Assembly: GCF_022448905.1 (NCBI RefSeq)
Contig: NZ_JAKVCW010000011.1
Location: 99,162-163,161, forward strand
Source: Shimia sp.
GTDB taxonomy: Bacteria; Pseudomonadota; Alphaproteobacteria; Rhodobacterales; Rhodobacteraceae
DNA: 64,000 nt
Direction of reading: 5' to 3'
Of the stretch, positions 16,724 to 25,483 are shown in pieces. The position numbers and the translations under genes were made by a program. Within the stretch, counting starts at the first letter, position 1, and each line of letters starts with the position of its first letter. The notes below the pieces were generated by a model, which saw only the letters and a list, made by a program, of their open reading frames with translations, was not told where the DNA came from and made no database searches.

Positions 16724-18505
16724 ATGCTGCGCACTATTCTGTCGCTATTTGTGGCACTGCTTTTCAGTGTCACCTCCGCCATTGCCCAATCCTCAGATGA
16801 CATCGTTTGGGTACAGCTCGAAGCCCAACCCAGCTTGACGCAAGCCAGTGAAAATATCCGCGCCTACGCCCAGCGTATGGACGATGTGAACGGCTTTACG
16901 CTGGGCGGTGGCTGGTACGCCATTGCGGTTGGCCCATACCGCCGCGAGGACGCGGAAAACGTGTTGCGCGTTTACCGCTCGGAAGGTGTGATTCCCGTGG
17001 ACGCCTATCTGGCCTCCGCTCGCGAATACCGCAGCCAGTTCTGGCCGGTGGGTGCCAACCAACTGGCAAACCCACAAGCCGCCCTTGCCGGTCAGCAGCC
17101 AACCCAAACCGCACAGCAGGACACGCAGGTTGTGATCGTGGAAACGCCGGTGGAACCCGAAGTGGCTCCGGTGCCGCAGCAGCCGGACGAAACCGTCCGC
17201 GAAGCCCGAGCTAGTGAGGCCGCTCTGACCCGCGACGAGAAGAAGACCTTGCAGGAATGGCTTCAATGGGCGGGGTACTACAACTCTGCCATCGACGGCT
17301 CCTTTGGTCGTGGCACCCGCGCGTCCATGTCCAACTGGCAGGCCGACAACGGCTTTGACGTCACCGGCGTGATGACCACCCTGCAGCGCGACACCCTGCG
17401 CCGCCAATACTTCGCCGTACTGGAAGGTATGAACCTGCAACTGGTCAGCGATCTGGACGCCGGCATCGAGATGATTGTGCCTATGGGCGCTGTTGCAAAA
17501 GCCGCTTCCGAATATCCATTTGTACGGTATCAGGCCTCAGGTGACATCCCGGCGCAGGTCCTGCTGATCAGCCAGGAAGGCGACCAGAACACCCTGTTTG
17601 GTCTCTATGACATCATGCAAACGCTGGAAATTGTCCCACTGGACGGCCCACGTGAGCGCAAGAAGTCCAGCTTTGTTCTGACAGGTCAAAACGCCAACAT
17701 CGTCAGCCACACCGAAGTCACCCTGAAAGAGGGCCAAATCAAAGGCTTCACTCTGGTGTGGCCAGCCGGTGATGAAGAGCGCCGCACCCGTATTCTCGGC
17801 GAAATGCAGGCCAGCTTCACCCGTATCGGCGGCGTGCTGGACCCAGCCGCCGGGGACGACACAGCACAGGACATCGACCTAATCTCCGGCCTGCAGGTGC
17901 GCAAGCCGAAACAGTCCCGTTCCGGCTTCTTCATCGACCGCAAAGGCCACGTGGTGACCACTGCTGAGGCGGTTCAGAACTGCACCAAAGTCACCATTGA
18001 AGAAGACTACGACGCGCAGGTATCCGTGATCGACGAAGCGCTTGGCATTGCTATCCTGAGCCCTACCTCGGCGCTGGCACCAATTGACATCGCCACCCTG
18101 CGGGAAGGTGCCCCGCGCATTCAATCCGAAGTCGCCGTTGCGGGCTATTCCTACGAAGGGGCCCTCGGCGCACCAACGCTGACCTTTGGCCAATTGGCGG
18201 ACGTAAAGGGCCTGGGCGGCGAGCAAGAGCTCACCCGTCTGGCGCTGAACGTGCAGCCTGGCGACTGGGGTGGCCCTGTGTTTGACACAGGCGGTTCCGT
18301 GTTTGGTATGCTACTGCCACGCGACGCGCAGTCCGCACAACAGCTGCCGGAAGAAGTGAACTTCGCCATAAACAGCGACGCCATCCGCACCTTGCTGGCG
18401 CAGGAAGGCATCCAGGCCGACCTGTCCTCCAACGGCGCGGCCATGGCGCCTGAAGACCTAACCAAACAGGCCAGCGACATGACGGTTCTGGTGAGCTGCT
18501 GGTAA
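16724..18505 (+). CDS. Exported SPOR / peptidoglycan-binding protein with inactive trypsin-like domain
   Basis: A 593-residue secreted protein: signal peptide ending AIAQ, a SPOR-like domain at about 28-105 (VWVQLEAQ ... YAIAVGPYRREDAENVL), a PG_binding_1 domain at about 167-230 (LTRDEKKTLQEWLQWAGYYN, DGSFGRGTRASM) and a C-terminal HtrA/trypsin-like domain from about 391. The protease residues are replaced: the histidine position of the T-N-A-H motif reads TTAE (E415), the aspartate position reads GIAIL (G441), and the serine motif GNSGG reads GDWGG (W515). It should therefore bind rather than cut. The start at 16724 has a distant AGGGA only. Confidence 0.85.
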   Translation: MLRTILSLFVALLFSVTSAIAQSSDDIVWVQLEAQPSLTQASENIRAYAQRMDDVNGFTLGGGWYAIAVGPYRREDAENVLRVYRSEGVIPVDAYLASAREYRSQFWPVGANQLANPQAALAGQQPTQTAQQDTQVVIVETPVEPEVAPVPQQPDETVREARASEAALTRDEKKTLQEWLQWAGYYNSAIDGSFGRGTRASMSNWQADNGFDVTGVMTTLQRDTLRRQYFAVLEGMNLQLVSDLDAGIEMIVPMGAVAKAASEYPFVRYQASGDIPAQVLLISQEGDQNTLFGLYDIMQTLEIVPLDGPRERKKSSFVLTGQNANIVSHTEVTLKEGQIKGFTLVWPAGDEERRTRILGEMQASFTRIGGVLDPAAGDDTAQDIDLISGLQVRKPKQSRSGFFIDRKGHVVTTAEAVQNCTKVTIEEDYDAQVSVIDEALGIAILSPTSALAPIDIATLREGAPRIQSEVAVAGYSYEGALGAPTLTFGQLADVKGLGGEQELTRLALNVQPGDWGGPVFDTGGSVFGMLLPRDAQSAQQLPEEVNFAINSDAIRTLLAQEGIQADLSSNGAAMAPEDLTKQASDMTVLVSCW

Positions 18506-18528
18506 GCAACTCCCACCACCACAAAAAC

Positions 18529-18559
18529 AAAGGGCGGCTCTTTTGGGAGCCGCCCTTTT
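18529..18559. terminator. Bidirectional terminator between convergent genes
   Basis: A 12-bp stem AAAGGGCGGCTC / GAGCCGCCCTTT closes a 6-nt loop, with T-runs on both strands. It lies between the pseudo-protease gene (plus) and the TPP-enzyme gene (minus) and can end both transcripts. Confidence 0.88.
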
Positions 18560-18578
18560 CATTTGAAGATCACGTTTT

Positions 18579-20231
18579 TCAGGAGGTCGACAGCGCCGCC
18601 GTCATCCGGATCATCGTCGGCCGATCTGCATCAAAAGCCTGCGTCAACGCCGCCTGTAACTCCGCAGTCGTCTTCGGCTCTGTTGCCAAACAATCATAGC
18701 TTTCCGCCAACTTGCAGAAATCCGGGTTCACCGCCACCACTGCATTGGGCGCAATCTGACTGGCCACCATGCTGTCTTCGATCTCCTTGAGCTTGTGGTT
18801 GTCCCACAGCAAAATTGGGATCGGCAGCTTCATCTCCACAGCCGCGCCGAGTTCCTGCACGGTATATTGGAACCCGTAGTCCCCCGCGATGCAGACCGTC
18901 GGCTTGCCACGGCGCGCCATCGCGCCGCCAATCGAGGCTGGCAACGCATACCCCAAGGTGCCGAAGCCGCTGGGATGGTGCCAAAACCCGGGCCGGTCCA
19001 TGTCCCAGACCTCTTTTGCGACATAGGCAAACTGCGTCATATCCGAATAGATCATCGCGTCCTCCGGCATAACCTCTGACAACACGTCACAGATCTCGGC
19101 AATGCCAGGGCGTTCTGCGTCAGTTTCGGCGCGGAAGCGTTTCTTTGCGGCAGCAATCTCTGCCGCCTTCCATTTTGGCGGCACCGCGTCGTCCGGCAAC
19201 GCATCATTCATCGACAGCAAAAAGGAGACATCCGCCCGCAGCTTCATCACAAACGAAAAGGCATCCGCTTGCACCATGGTGTCTGCCCGATGCCGGTCCG
19301 CCAACACTTCGGGGTCGATGTCCACGCGCACAAGCCGCCCGGTTTGGCCAAGCTCATCACGCCACAAATCGCATTCACTCAACTCGGTACCAATCGCGAT
19401 CACCAGATCGCTGTCGCCAATGATCCGTTTGCTCTCTGCGCGACCAAGATAGGTGCCAAAGCTCATCGCCTCATCCGGCGCCAAAAGGCCAGCCCCCGCA
19501 TAGGTCATAAAGGCCGCAGCGCCGGTTTCTTTGAGCAGCAGGCGCATATGCAAAGCCGCCGCCTCGCCGGAGGATGCTAATCCGCCGCCCAAAATGAACA
19601 ACGGCTTCTTCGCATTGAGTAAATCCTGCGCCACACCGCGCATATCCCCTGCCGCAAAGCCTGCATGGCTCTCCATAGCGCCCGGTCGTGCTACTGGTGC
19701 TTCAGGAGCCATCGCACCCAAAAGGGCAATCGGCACCTGGATGTGCTTGGGGCGTGGGCGTTGTGTCTCAAATTCCACCAACGCACGGTCAATCAAATCA
19801 TAGGCCGCCCGAGGTGTGCGCGCCTCCTCGGACCAATCACACACAGTCGCCGCCGCCCCGCGCTGATCGCGCATCTGGTGCAACTGGCCACGATGACCGA
19901 CATGCTCATCGAGACAACTCGACAATGTCAGCACCGAAACACTGTCGGAATAGGCCTGCCCCAATGGCGTCAGGATGTTGCACACCCCCGGTCCCGTGAT
20001 GACATAGGCCACGCCGGGCTTGCCGCTGGCCCGCGCATAACCATCAGCCATAAAGCCAGCGCCTTGTTCATGACGCGCGAGAACATGCGTGATCCCAGCT
20101 TCTTCAATGCCACGATACATCTCCACATTGTGCACACCGGGAATGCCAAAAATAACATCCACACCACGTGCTTTCAGCATGTGCGAAATCTGCGCCCCCA
20201 AAGGACGCATCTCCTGATCCATTGCCGCCAT
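18579..20231 (-). CDS. TPP-dependent 2-oxo-acid decarboxylase, AruI-like
   Basis: A 550-residue enzyme of the acetolactate synthase-like TPP family with three domains: N-terminal PYR (FGIPGVHNVEMYRGIEEAGI, catalytic E in LARHEQGAGFMADGYAR), central NAD/FAD-like domain, and PP domain (SDMTQFAYVAKEVW, IAGDYGFQYTVQELGAAVE with the GD...N-type Mg-TPP site). The N-terminal motif set resembles 5-guanidino-2-oxopentanoate decarboxylase of the arginine transaminase pathway more than IlvB, and there is no ilvH next door. Its ATG overlaps the trkH stop by one base (TGATG), and GGAGG lies 6 nt upstream. Substrate assignment is tentative. Confidence 0.8.
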   Translation of the reverse strand: MAAMDQEMRPLGAQISHMLKARGVDVIFGIPGVHNVEMYRGIEEAGITHVLARHEQGAGFMADGYARASGKPGVAYVITGPGVCNILTPLGQAYSDSVSVLTLSSCLDEHVGHRGQLHQMRDQRGAAATVCDWSEEARTPRAAYDLIDRALVEFETQRPRPKHIQVPIALLGAMAPEAPVARPGAMESHAGFAAGDMRGVAQDLLNAKKPLFILGGGLASSGEAAALHMRLLLKETGAAAFMTYAGAGLLAPDEAMSFGTYLGRAESKRIIGDSDLVIAIGTELSECDLWRDELGQTGRLVRVDIDPEVLADRHRADTMVQADAFSFVMKLRADVSFLLSMNDALPDDAVPPKWKAAEIAAAKKRFRAETDAERPGIAEICDVLSEVMPEDAMIYSDMTQFAYVAKEVWDMDRPGFWHHPSGFGTLGYALPASIGGAMARRGKPTVCIAGDYGFQYTVQELGAAVEMKLPIPILLWDNHKLKEIEDSMVASQIAPNAVVAVNPDFCKLAESYDCLATEPKTTAELQAALTQAFDADRPTMIRMTAALSTS

Positions 20232-21679
20232 CAGGCCCTCCAGAATTGAACCGTAAAGAGTACATAGACCGCCAAAAGCTCCAGCCGGCCAATCAACATG
20301 CCCGCTGCCAATAGCCATTTGGCCGCATCATTCAGTGTCGCAAAGTTCCCGGCCGGGCCAATGATGTCGCCCAATCCGGGGCCAATATTGGCCAAAGCCG
20401 CCGCTGATCCGGACAAAGCCGTGGTGAAATCGAGCCCGGTCATGCCCAACAGAACAGCCAAACCGCCTAATGTCACTGTGAAGAACACAAAAAAGCTCAT
20501 CACAGAACTCAGCACATCGTCGTCAATCTTGCGCCCTTGAAAGCTTGGCGAGAACACGCCGCTGGGGTGCTGGATTTTGCGGATTTGGGTTTTTATCGTG
20601 GCAAACAGCAGTTGATAGCGAAAGACTTTGATAGAACAGGCCGTCGACCCCGCACAGCCGCCGATCAGTCCAGCAAAGAACAGCACGGAGACGGGAAACC
20701 CGCCCCACTGCATATAGTCCGCGCTGGCATAACCGGTGCCGGTTACAATCGAAGTTGTGTTGAACAGCACTTTGCGAAAGCCCGCCTCGCTGCCCAATCC
20801 ATTGCTCAGCACCTGCCAACTGGTGAGCATGATCACGATCACCGCCACGGTCAGAAAGAATGCCCGGATCTGCGAGTCCTGCAGCAAGGGCTGCGCACTA
20901 CCTGCCGTAAGCTGCACAAAGCGCACAAACGGCAAAGCCGCGAGCAGCATAAACACAACGGCGACATACTCGGTTCCGATAGAAAACCCACCAAAAGAGG
21001 AATCGTAATTGGCGAACCCGCCTGTGGCGATTGTGGTCATCGCATGAACCACCGCATCAAACGGCTCCATGCCGGTGATGACGTAAGCGAACGCGCAAGC
21101 CACTGTCAGCGTGATGTAAATCACCGAAATCCGGCTGCTGATCTCTGTGGCCCGCGGCAAGATTTTTCCAAAGGTGTCAAAGCCTTCGCTACGGAAAATT
21201 TGCATGCCGCCCACGCGCAATTCCGGCAGAAACACCATCGCCACAACAATAATACCAATGCCGCCCAGCCATTGCAGCAATCCACGCCACAACAACATCC
21301 CACGCGGCAACGCATCCAGTCCAGAAAACACTGTGGAGCCGGTGGTCGTTAATCCGCTCATCGCTTCAAAAAACGCATCAACCACACGTGCCTCGGTCGC
21401 GCCCAACATGAAGGGCAAAGCGCCAAACATTGGCAGCGCAACCCATACCCCCGTGGTGAGCAAGAAGGTTTGTTGCAAGGAAAGTCCGTTACCGCGTCCA
21501 TTGTGACAGGACAGTGCCACCATGCCGCCAGTCAAAGCCGTTACCAATGCGCTGACAAAAAATGTTTCCCAATGGGCGTTGCCATCCCAAAAATCAACAA
21601 CCATGGGCAGCAGCATGGCCACGCCCAATATCGCCACCAAAAGGCCGATCACATATCCAACGGGTCGTAAGTCCAGCAT
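20231..21679 (-). CDS. trkH: Trk/Ktr-type potassium uptake protein TrkH
   Basis: A 482-residue membrane protein of the TrkH/KtrB K+ channel-like superfamily. The four pore-loop segments are recognisable, with their selectivity glycines: GLTTTGSTVF, TIATGGFANY, SIVTGTGYAS and ALANIGPGLGD. The start at 21679 (MLDLRPVGYV) fits the family, though no good Shine-Dalgarno precedes it; an open frame extends 25 codons further. TrkH normally works with the cytosolic NAD/ATP-binding TrkA, which is not in the window. The downstream decarboxylase is translationally coupled to it. Confidence 0.93.
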   Translation of the reverse strand: MLDLRPVGYVIGLLVAILGVAMLLPMVVDFWDGNAHWETFFVSALVTALTGGMVALSCHNGRGNGLSLQQTFLLTTGVWVALPMFGALPFMLGATEARVVDAFFEAMSGLTTTGSTVFSGLDALPRGMLLWRGLLQWLGGIGIIVVAMVFLPELRVGGMQIFRSEGFDTFGKILPRATEISSRISVIYITLTVACAFAYVITGMEPFDAVVHAMTTIATGGFANYDSSFGGFSIGTEYVAVVFMLLAALPFVRFVQLTAGSAQPLLQDSQIRAFFLTVAVIVIMLTSWQVLSNGLGSEAGFRKVLFNTTSIVTGTGYASADYMQWGGFPVSVLFFAGLIGGCAGSTACSIKVFRYQLLFATIKTQIRKIQHPSGVFSPSFQGRKIDDDVLSSVMSFFVFFTVTLGGLAVLLGMTGLDFTTALSGSAAALANIGPGLGDIIGPAGNFATLNDAAKWLLAAGMLIGRLELLAVYVLFTVQFWRA

Positions 21680-21806
21680 GGCCGCAGGGTTGGCGCTTGC
21701 GCCAGCCACTGTCAAGCTCGTTCCAACTCTCCCCCAACAACGGGCCGTCCGCACCCCCCTGTTCTATTACGCAAACGACAAAAAACGCCCCAACTGCGCC
21801 GCCAGA

Positions 21807-22907
21807 TTACCCGACGTGAAACAGCGTGGTGAACAATTTTGGATCGATGCTTTCGGAAGCAAACAACGGACCATCTGTTAGAACCGACACGGCATCGTGA
21901 CTGTGCAAACTTTCCTGATGACTGGCAATCACACGGAAATCGCCAATGCGCGGGTCGGCCTTCAACTTCTCGCAGAACAGCCGCGCGGCATCTTCCACAA
22001 AAATCGGGTTGGCGGCGTTTAACTCTGCAAAGGCCTGCTCATCCTCACGCTTTACCATGACCTGTGTTTCTGTTGGCACAGCGGCGCGCGCCAGATCAAT
22101 CAGATCCTCAAACCACACCCGCGGTTGGTCCACAATCTCCACAGAAATACGTGCCACAGAGCGCTGAGAATGTGGCGTGGCCAACTGCCCGCGTGACATC
22201 CGCGCATGTTCACTCAACTCCAGCGAACATGGACAGGTTGAGGAATAGACATAGTCCAAATGCATGATCTTATGCGTGGTCTCACCATGCTGCACCTTTT
22301 CCAGCGCGATGTCGTAATACTGATAGCCTTCAAGGCCAGACCGCAGCGATTTGATCTTCATAGGATAGGAAAACCGCATCTGCAGCCGTGCATCAAAGCT
22401 CTCCAGATCGGTAATGTAGTCCGCCAAGGCCGCTTCCATCACGCTGAAGCTGAAGGTCTTCTCGGCGTGTTTATAAAACGACCGCATGATCCGGGACATG
22501 TTGATGCCCTTCTTGTCGGCTTCCAAGCTGACCGTACCGGTGACGCTGGTCTCCAACGTGATGTCACCATTGTCACGTGTGTGAAACCGGATTGGCAGGC
22601 GAAAGTTTGAAATCCCCACGTGCTGGATCTGCTGTTTTTCACCTTTGATCAAGCTCTCCGGACCGTTCTGCAGGTCTGGCAGCGTCGCGCGATACTGTGG
22701 CGTGGCCTCAAAATCCTCAGGGTATCGGCGCGACAAATCTGGGTAGTTCGCAAGTGGTTGATCCGGCAGCAACCGTGCAACCGCCGGGTCCAGCTCGGCA
22801 ATCTCGGTCACAGACGCAGACTGCGCCCAGGCCCGCAAACGCGCCAACGCCTCTGCAGCCTCTTCCCGTGTCATTTCAGTGTGGGTCTTGGAAGTCTGAA
22901 CATTCAT
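21807..22907 (-). CDS. folE2: GTP cyclohydrolase I type 2 (FolE2 / GCYH-IB)
   Basis: FolE2 makes 7,8-dihydroneopterin triphosphate from GTP, the first step of folate synthesis (and queuosine in some bacteria), feeding the folB and folP products encoded 14 kb away. The product has 366 residues. Seen are VGISNFRLPIRF, the metal-binding cysteine segment YSSTCPCSLELSEHARMSRG, HSQRSVARISVEI and NPIFVEDAARLFCE. This enzyme class can use metals other than zinc and is often favoured under zinc limitation. The ATG at 22907 was chosen over the TTG two codons upstream. Confidence 0.95.
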   Translation of the reverse strand: MNVQTSKTHTEMTREEAAEALARLRAWAQSASVTEIAELDPAVARLLPDQPLANYPDLSRRYPEDFEATPQYRATLPDLQNGPESLIKGEKQQIQHVGISNFRLPIRFHTRDNGDITLETSVTGTVSLEADKKGINMSRIMRSFYKHAEKTFSFSVMEAALADYITDLESFDARLQMRFSYPMKIKSLRSGLEGYQYYDIALEKVQHGETTHKIMHLDYVYSSTCPCSLELSEHARMSRGQLATPHSQRSVARISVEIVDQPRVWFEDLIDLARAAVPTETQVMVKREDEQAFAELNAANPIFVEDAARLFCEKLKADPRIGDFRVIASHQESLHSHDAVSVLTDGPLFASESIDPKLFTTLFHVG

Positions 22908-23028
22908 AGCCAAGCGCCTTTTCCCTGCTGCCGCCTCACTAACTTAGTCAGTCCGCCGACAAAATGCTAATATCGTTAACACATACGCAAAAAACGACAC
23001 CTTGGTTCACACCGCAGTTACTGACGCA

Positions 23029-23060
23029 AAGGGCGCCCGACCTGTCCGTCGCGCGCCCCA
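23029..23060 (-). terminator. Possible weak terminator after metZ
   Basis: On the minus strand, a GGGCGC / GCGCCC stem with a 16-nt loop is followed by TTT, about 25 bp past the metZ stop. The loop is long and the T-run short. Confidence 0.35.
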
Positions 23061-23085
23061 ATCTTGCTCCGAAGTCACGCCGCCT

Positions 23086-24273
23086 TTAAGCCTGTGAGGC
23101 CTCAATTGCGCGGGTGATATCCTTGATCAGATCATCAGTGTCCTCCAACCCAACGGAGAACCGCACCAGACCGGGAGTGATCCCAAGGTCTTCCTTCACC
23201 TCATCCGTCAAACGCTGGTGGGTCGTGGTCGCCGGGTGCGTGGCAATCGACTTTGCGTCGCCAAGGTTGTTGGAAATCACCGCAATCTCAAGTGCATTTA
23301 GGAACTTGAACGCGGCTTCGCGTCCGCCTTTGATGTCGAGAGACAGAACCGTGCCGCCCTTGCCGCCCAGCTGTTTCTTCACCAAAGCGGCCTGCGCATG
23401 GCTTTCCAAACCCGGATAGATTGTGCGCTCCAAGGCCGAATGGCCTTCCAGAGCCGACGCAATGGCCAAAGCACTCTCTGCCTGCGCCCGAACACGCAGA
23501 TCAATGGTCTCCAGACCTTTCAGCATCACCCAGGCATTAAACGGGCTCATGCTGCCACCGGTGTGCTTCATGTAGGGCTCAAGCGTGCCGCGGATGAAGT
23601 CTTTGGTGCCCAGAACAACCCCGCCCAACGCCCGGCCTTGGCCGTCGATATGTTTGGTCGCCGAGTAGATCACCACATCCGCGCCTTGCTCAATCGCGTT
23701 GGAAAACACCGGTGTGGAGAACACATTGTCCACCAGCACTGTCGCGCCGACTTCATGGGCGATCTGTGCCACCGCAGTGATGTTGATCACCTCCAGCGTC
23801 GGATTGGACATGCTTTCAAAGAATACCGCTTTGGTGTCTGGACGCATCGCCGCTTTCCAAGCGGCCAAATCCGTGCCATCGACAAAGGTCACTTCCACGC
23901 CATATCGGCCCAGGATGTCCTGCAATACGTAGATGCAAGAGCCAAACAGCGCCTTAGCCGAAACAACGTGATCGCCCGCCTTCAACATAGAGGTCAACGC
24001 ACCGCTGACTGCCGCCATGCCGCTGGCTGTGGCAAAGGCATCCTCTGCCCCCTCAAGCGCCGCAATACGCTCTTCGAACATTGCCACGGTTGGGTTGCCA
24101 TAGCGCGCATAGATGAACTCATCTTCGCCGGTTTCGATAAAGCGGGCCTCGGCCTGTTCCGCGCTGTCGTACACAAAGCCCTGTGTCAGGAAAATTGCCT
24201 CACTGACCTCTTTGTATTGGCTGCGTCGTGTACCGCCATGCACCAGCTTTGTGCGTTTGTTCCAATCGCTCAT
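23086..24273 (-). CDS. metZ: O-succinylhomoserine sulfhydrylase
   Basis: MetZ uses sulfide and O-succinylhomoserine (or O-acetylhomoserine) to make homocysteine, giving direct sulfhydrylation in methionine synthesis. The 395-residue protein is a Cys/Met-metabolism PLP enzyme: IYARYGNPTVAMFEERIAAL, FATASGMAAVSGALTSML, DNVFSTPVFSNAIEQGADVV and the PLP-lysine segment YSATKHIDGQGRALGG. The start at 24273 follows GGGAGAG. A SAM-II riboswitch followed by a terminator hairpin lies in its leader, as for metZ/metA in other alphaproteobacteria, so expression should fall when S-adenosylmethionine is plentiful. Confidence 0.96.
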   Translation of the reverse strand: MSDWNKRTKLVHGGTRRSQYKEVSEAIFLTQGFVYDSAEQAEARFIETGEDEFIYARYGNPTVAMFEERIAALEGAEDAFATASGMAAVSGALTSMLKAGDHVVSAKALFGSCIYVLQDILGRYGVEVTFVDGTDLAAWKAAMRPDTKAVFFESMSNPTLEVINITAVAQIAHEVGATVLVDNVFSTPVFSNAIEQGADVVIYSATKHIDGQGRALGGVVLGTKDFIRGTLEPYMKHTGGSMSPFNAWVMLKGLETIDLRVRAQAESALAIASALEGHSALERTIYPGLESHAQAALVKKQLGGKGGTVLSLDIKGGREAAFKFLNALEIAVISNNLGDAKSIATHPATTTHQRLTDEVKEDLGITPGLVRFSVGLEDTDDLIKDITRAIEASQA

Positions 24274-24305
24274 GTCATCTCTCCCGGGCCTCTCTGACCG
24301 GCCCA

Positions 24306-24342
24306 AATAAAAAGCCCCGTTCCGGCCAAGCGGAAGGGGCTC
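24306..24342 (-). terminator. Terminator in the metZ leader, below the SAM-II aptamer
   Basis: Minus strand: AGCCCCTTCCG pairs with CGGAACGGGGCT (one bulged G) around a 6-nt loop and is followed by TTTTTATTT. It starts about 15 nt after the SAM-II aptamer and about 33 bp before the metZ start, so it can act as the expression platform or as an attenuator. Confidence 0.75.
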
Positions 24343-24355
24343 CTTCGTCCTGACC

Positions 24356-24406
24356 TCTTTAGCGGCATCTTTAACGTGGCCCGCAATCCGGTAACAAATC
24401 GCCACG
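24356..24406 (-). promoter_or_regulatory. SAM-II riboswitch aptamer
   Basis: Read on the minus strand, a 6-bp stem CGTGGC / GCCACG encloses GATTTGTTACCGGATTGCGG, and is followed by TTAAAGATGCCGCTAAA. This matches the SAM-II (metA) H-type pseudoknot as I know it: P1 stem, a U-rich loop 1, an A-rich linker, and the conserved GCTAAA end, where GCGG in the loop can pair with CCGC downstream for P2. It lies just ahead of metZ, the classic SAM-II target. Confidence 0.88.
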
Positions 24407-24535
24407 CCTGCGAATTACGCCTGAACGCATCAAAGGTCAAGCCACACAGGCCCCTTCACCAAGCTGTGACGCGGACTTTACGCAATCTGCACATTTTCGC
24501 GCAACACTGGGTTTTAGGTGAAAGGGGAAGCCGAC

Positions 24536-25447
24536 ATGGCGCTCATTCGGATCAACGCAGAAGGCAGAAACCCGGTACTGCACAGTACCAAAACCTCCCT
24601 TTGGCCTGCGTTGCGCCGGGCGATGCCTTCAACTGGCCCGATCACCATCATGCTGCACGGGTATAAGTTTGCCCCAAACGACCCCGATCATTGCCCACAC
24701 AGTCATATCTTTGCCGCGCACGACGCCACATGCGGCAAAGCCATCAGTTGGCCGCGACGCTTGGGATTCTTGGATGCGTCGCACAACACCGGCCTCGGGG
24801 TCGCCTTTGGCTGGAACGCCCGAGGCTCGCTGAAACAAGCGCTGCGCTCCGCGTTGCGTGCCTCTCACGCGCTCGCAAAGTTGATCACTGAACTGCGTGA
24901 CATTGCCCCCGACCGTCAAATCCACCTGATTGGTCACTCCATGGGCGCCTATGTCGCGCTCAGTACGCTGCGCCGCCTGCAACACGGTGACGTAGGCCGT
25001 ATTGTTTTGCTCAACGGCGCTGTGTTCCGCCCCTGCGTTGCATTGGCGCTGCGCACGCCAGCTGGGCGCTCTGCAGAGCTGTTCAATGTCGTAAGCTCAG
25101 AAAATGCCTTCTACGACATCCTGTTTGAGCGCCTACTTGGACGCAACCCAGCGCATGATCGCTCCATTGGTCGCGGATTTGAAGCCCGCAACGCCGTCAC
25201 AATTCGACTGGGCGATGCGCCCAGTTTGGAGAGCCTCGCCGAAATGGGACACACCATCGCGCCCCCCAAGCATTGGTTTTGCCACTGGTCGCCTTACTTG
25301 CGGCCTGGCGCAATGGCGTTTTATGGCACCTTGCTGCGGCACCCCCAATCCTTGCCGCTCTCGCTCCTGAAATCACAACTCTCGCGCCACACGCTGCCCA
25401 TGGCCGGCCGTACCGGCCCCAAACCGCCCCCTTGCGGCACGGCCTAA
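24536..25447 (+). CDS. Alpha/beta hydrolase, lipase/esterase-like
   Basis: A 303-residue cytosolic alpha/beta hydrolase with no signal peptide. Visible are ITIMLHGYKFAPNDPDHC (oxyanion-hole HG motif) and the nucleophile elbow IHLIGHSMGAYVAL with catalytic serine near residue 134; the aspartate and histidine are less certain (HTIAPPKHWF may hold the histidine). The start at 24536 follows AAAGGGGAAG. It lies divergent from metZ and 36 bp ahead of a GST gene, possibly in one transcript. The substrate is unknown. Confidence 0.82.
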   Translation: MALIRINAEGRNPVLHSTKTSLWPALRRAMPSTGPITIMLHGYKFAPNDPDHCPHSHIFAAHDATCGKAISWPRRLGFLDASHNTGLGVAFGWNARGSLKQALRSALRASHALAKLITELRDIAPDRQIHLIGHSMGAYVALSTLRRLQHGDVGRIVLLNGAVFRPCVALALRTPAGRSAELFNVVSSENAFYDILFERLLGRNPAHDRSIGRGFEARNAVTIRLGDAPSLESLAEMGHTIAPPKHWFCHWSPYLRPGAMAFYGTLLRHPQSLPLSLLKSQLSRHTLPMAGRTGPKPPPCGTA

Positions 25448-25483
25448 AACAGGCAAGCTTTGGGCACCACAACAGGAGCGCCC

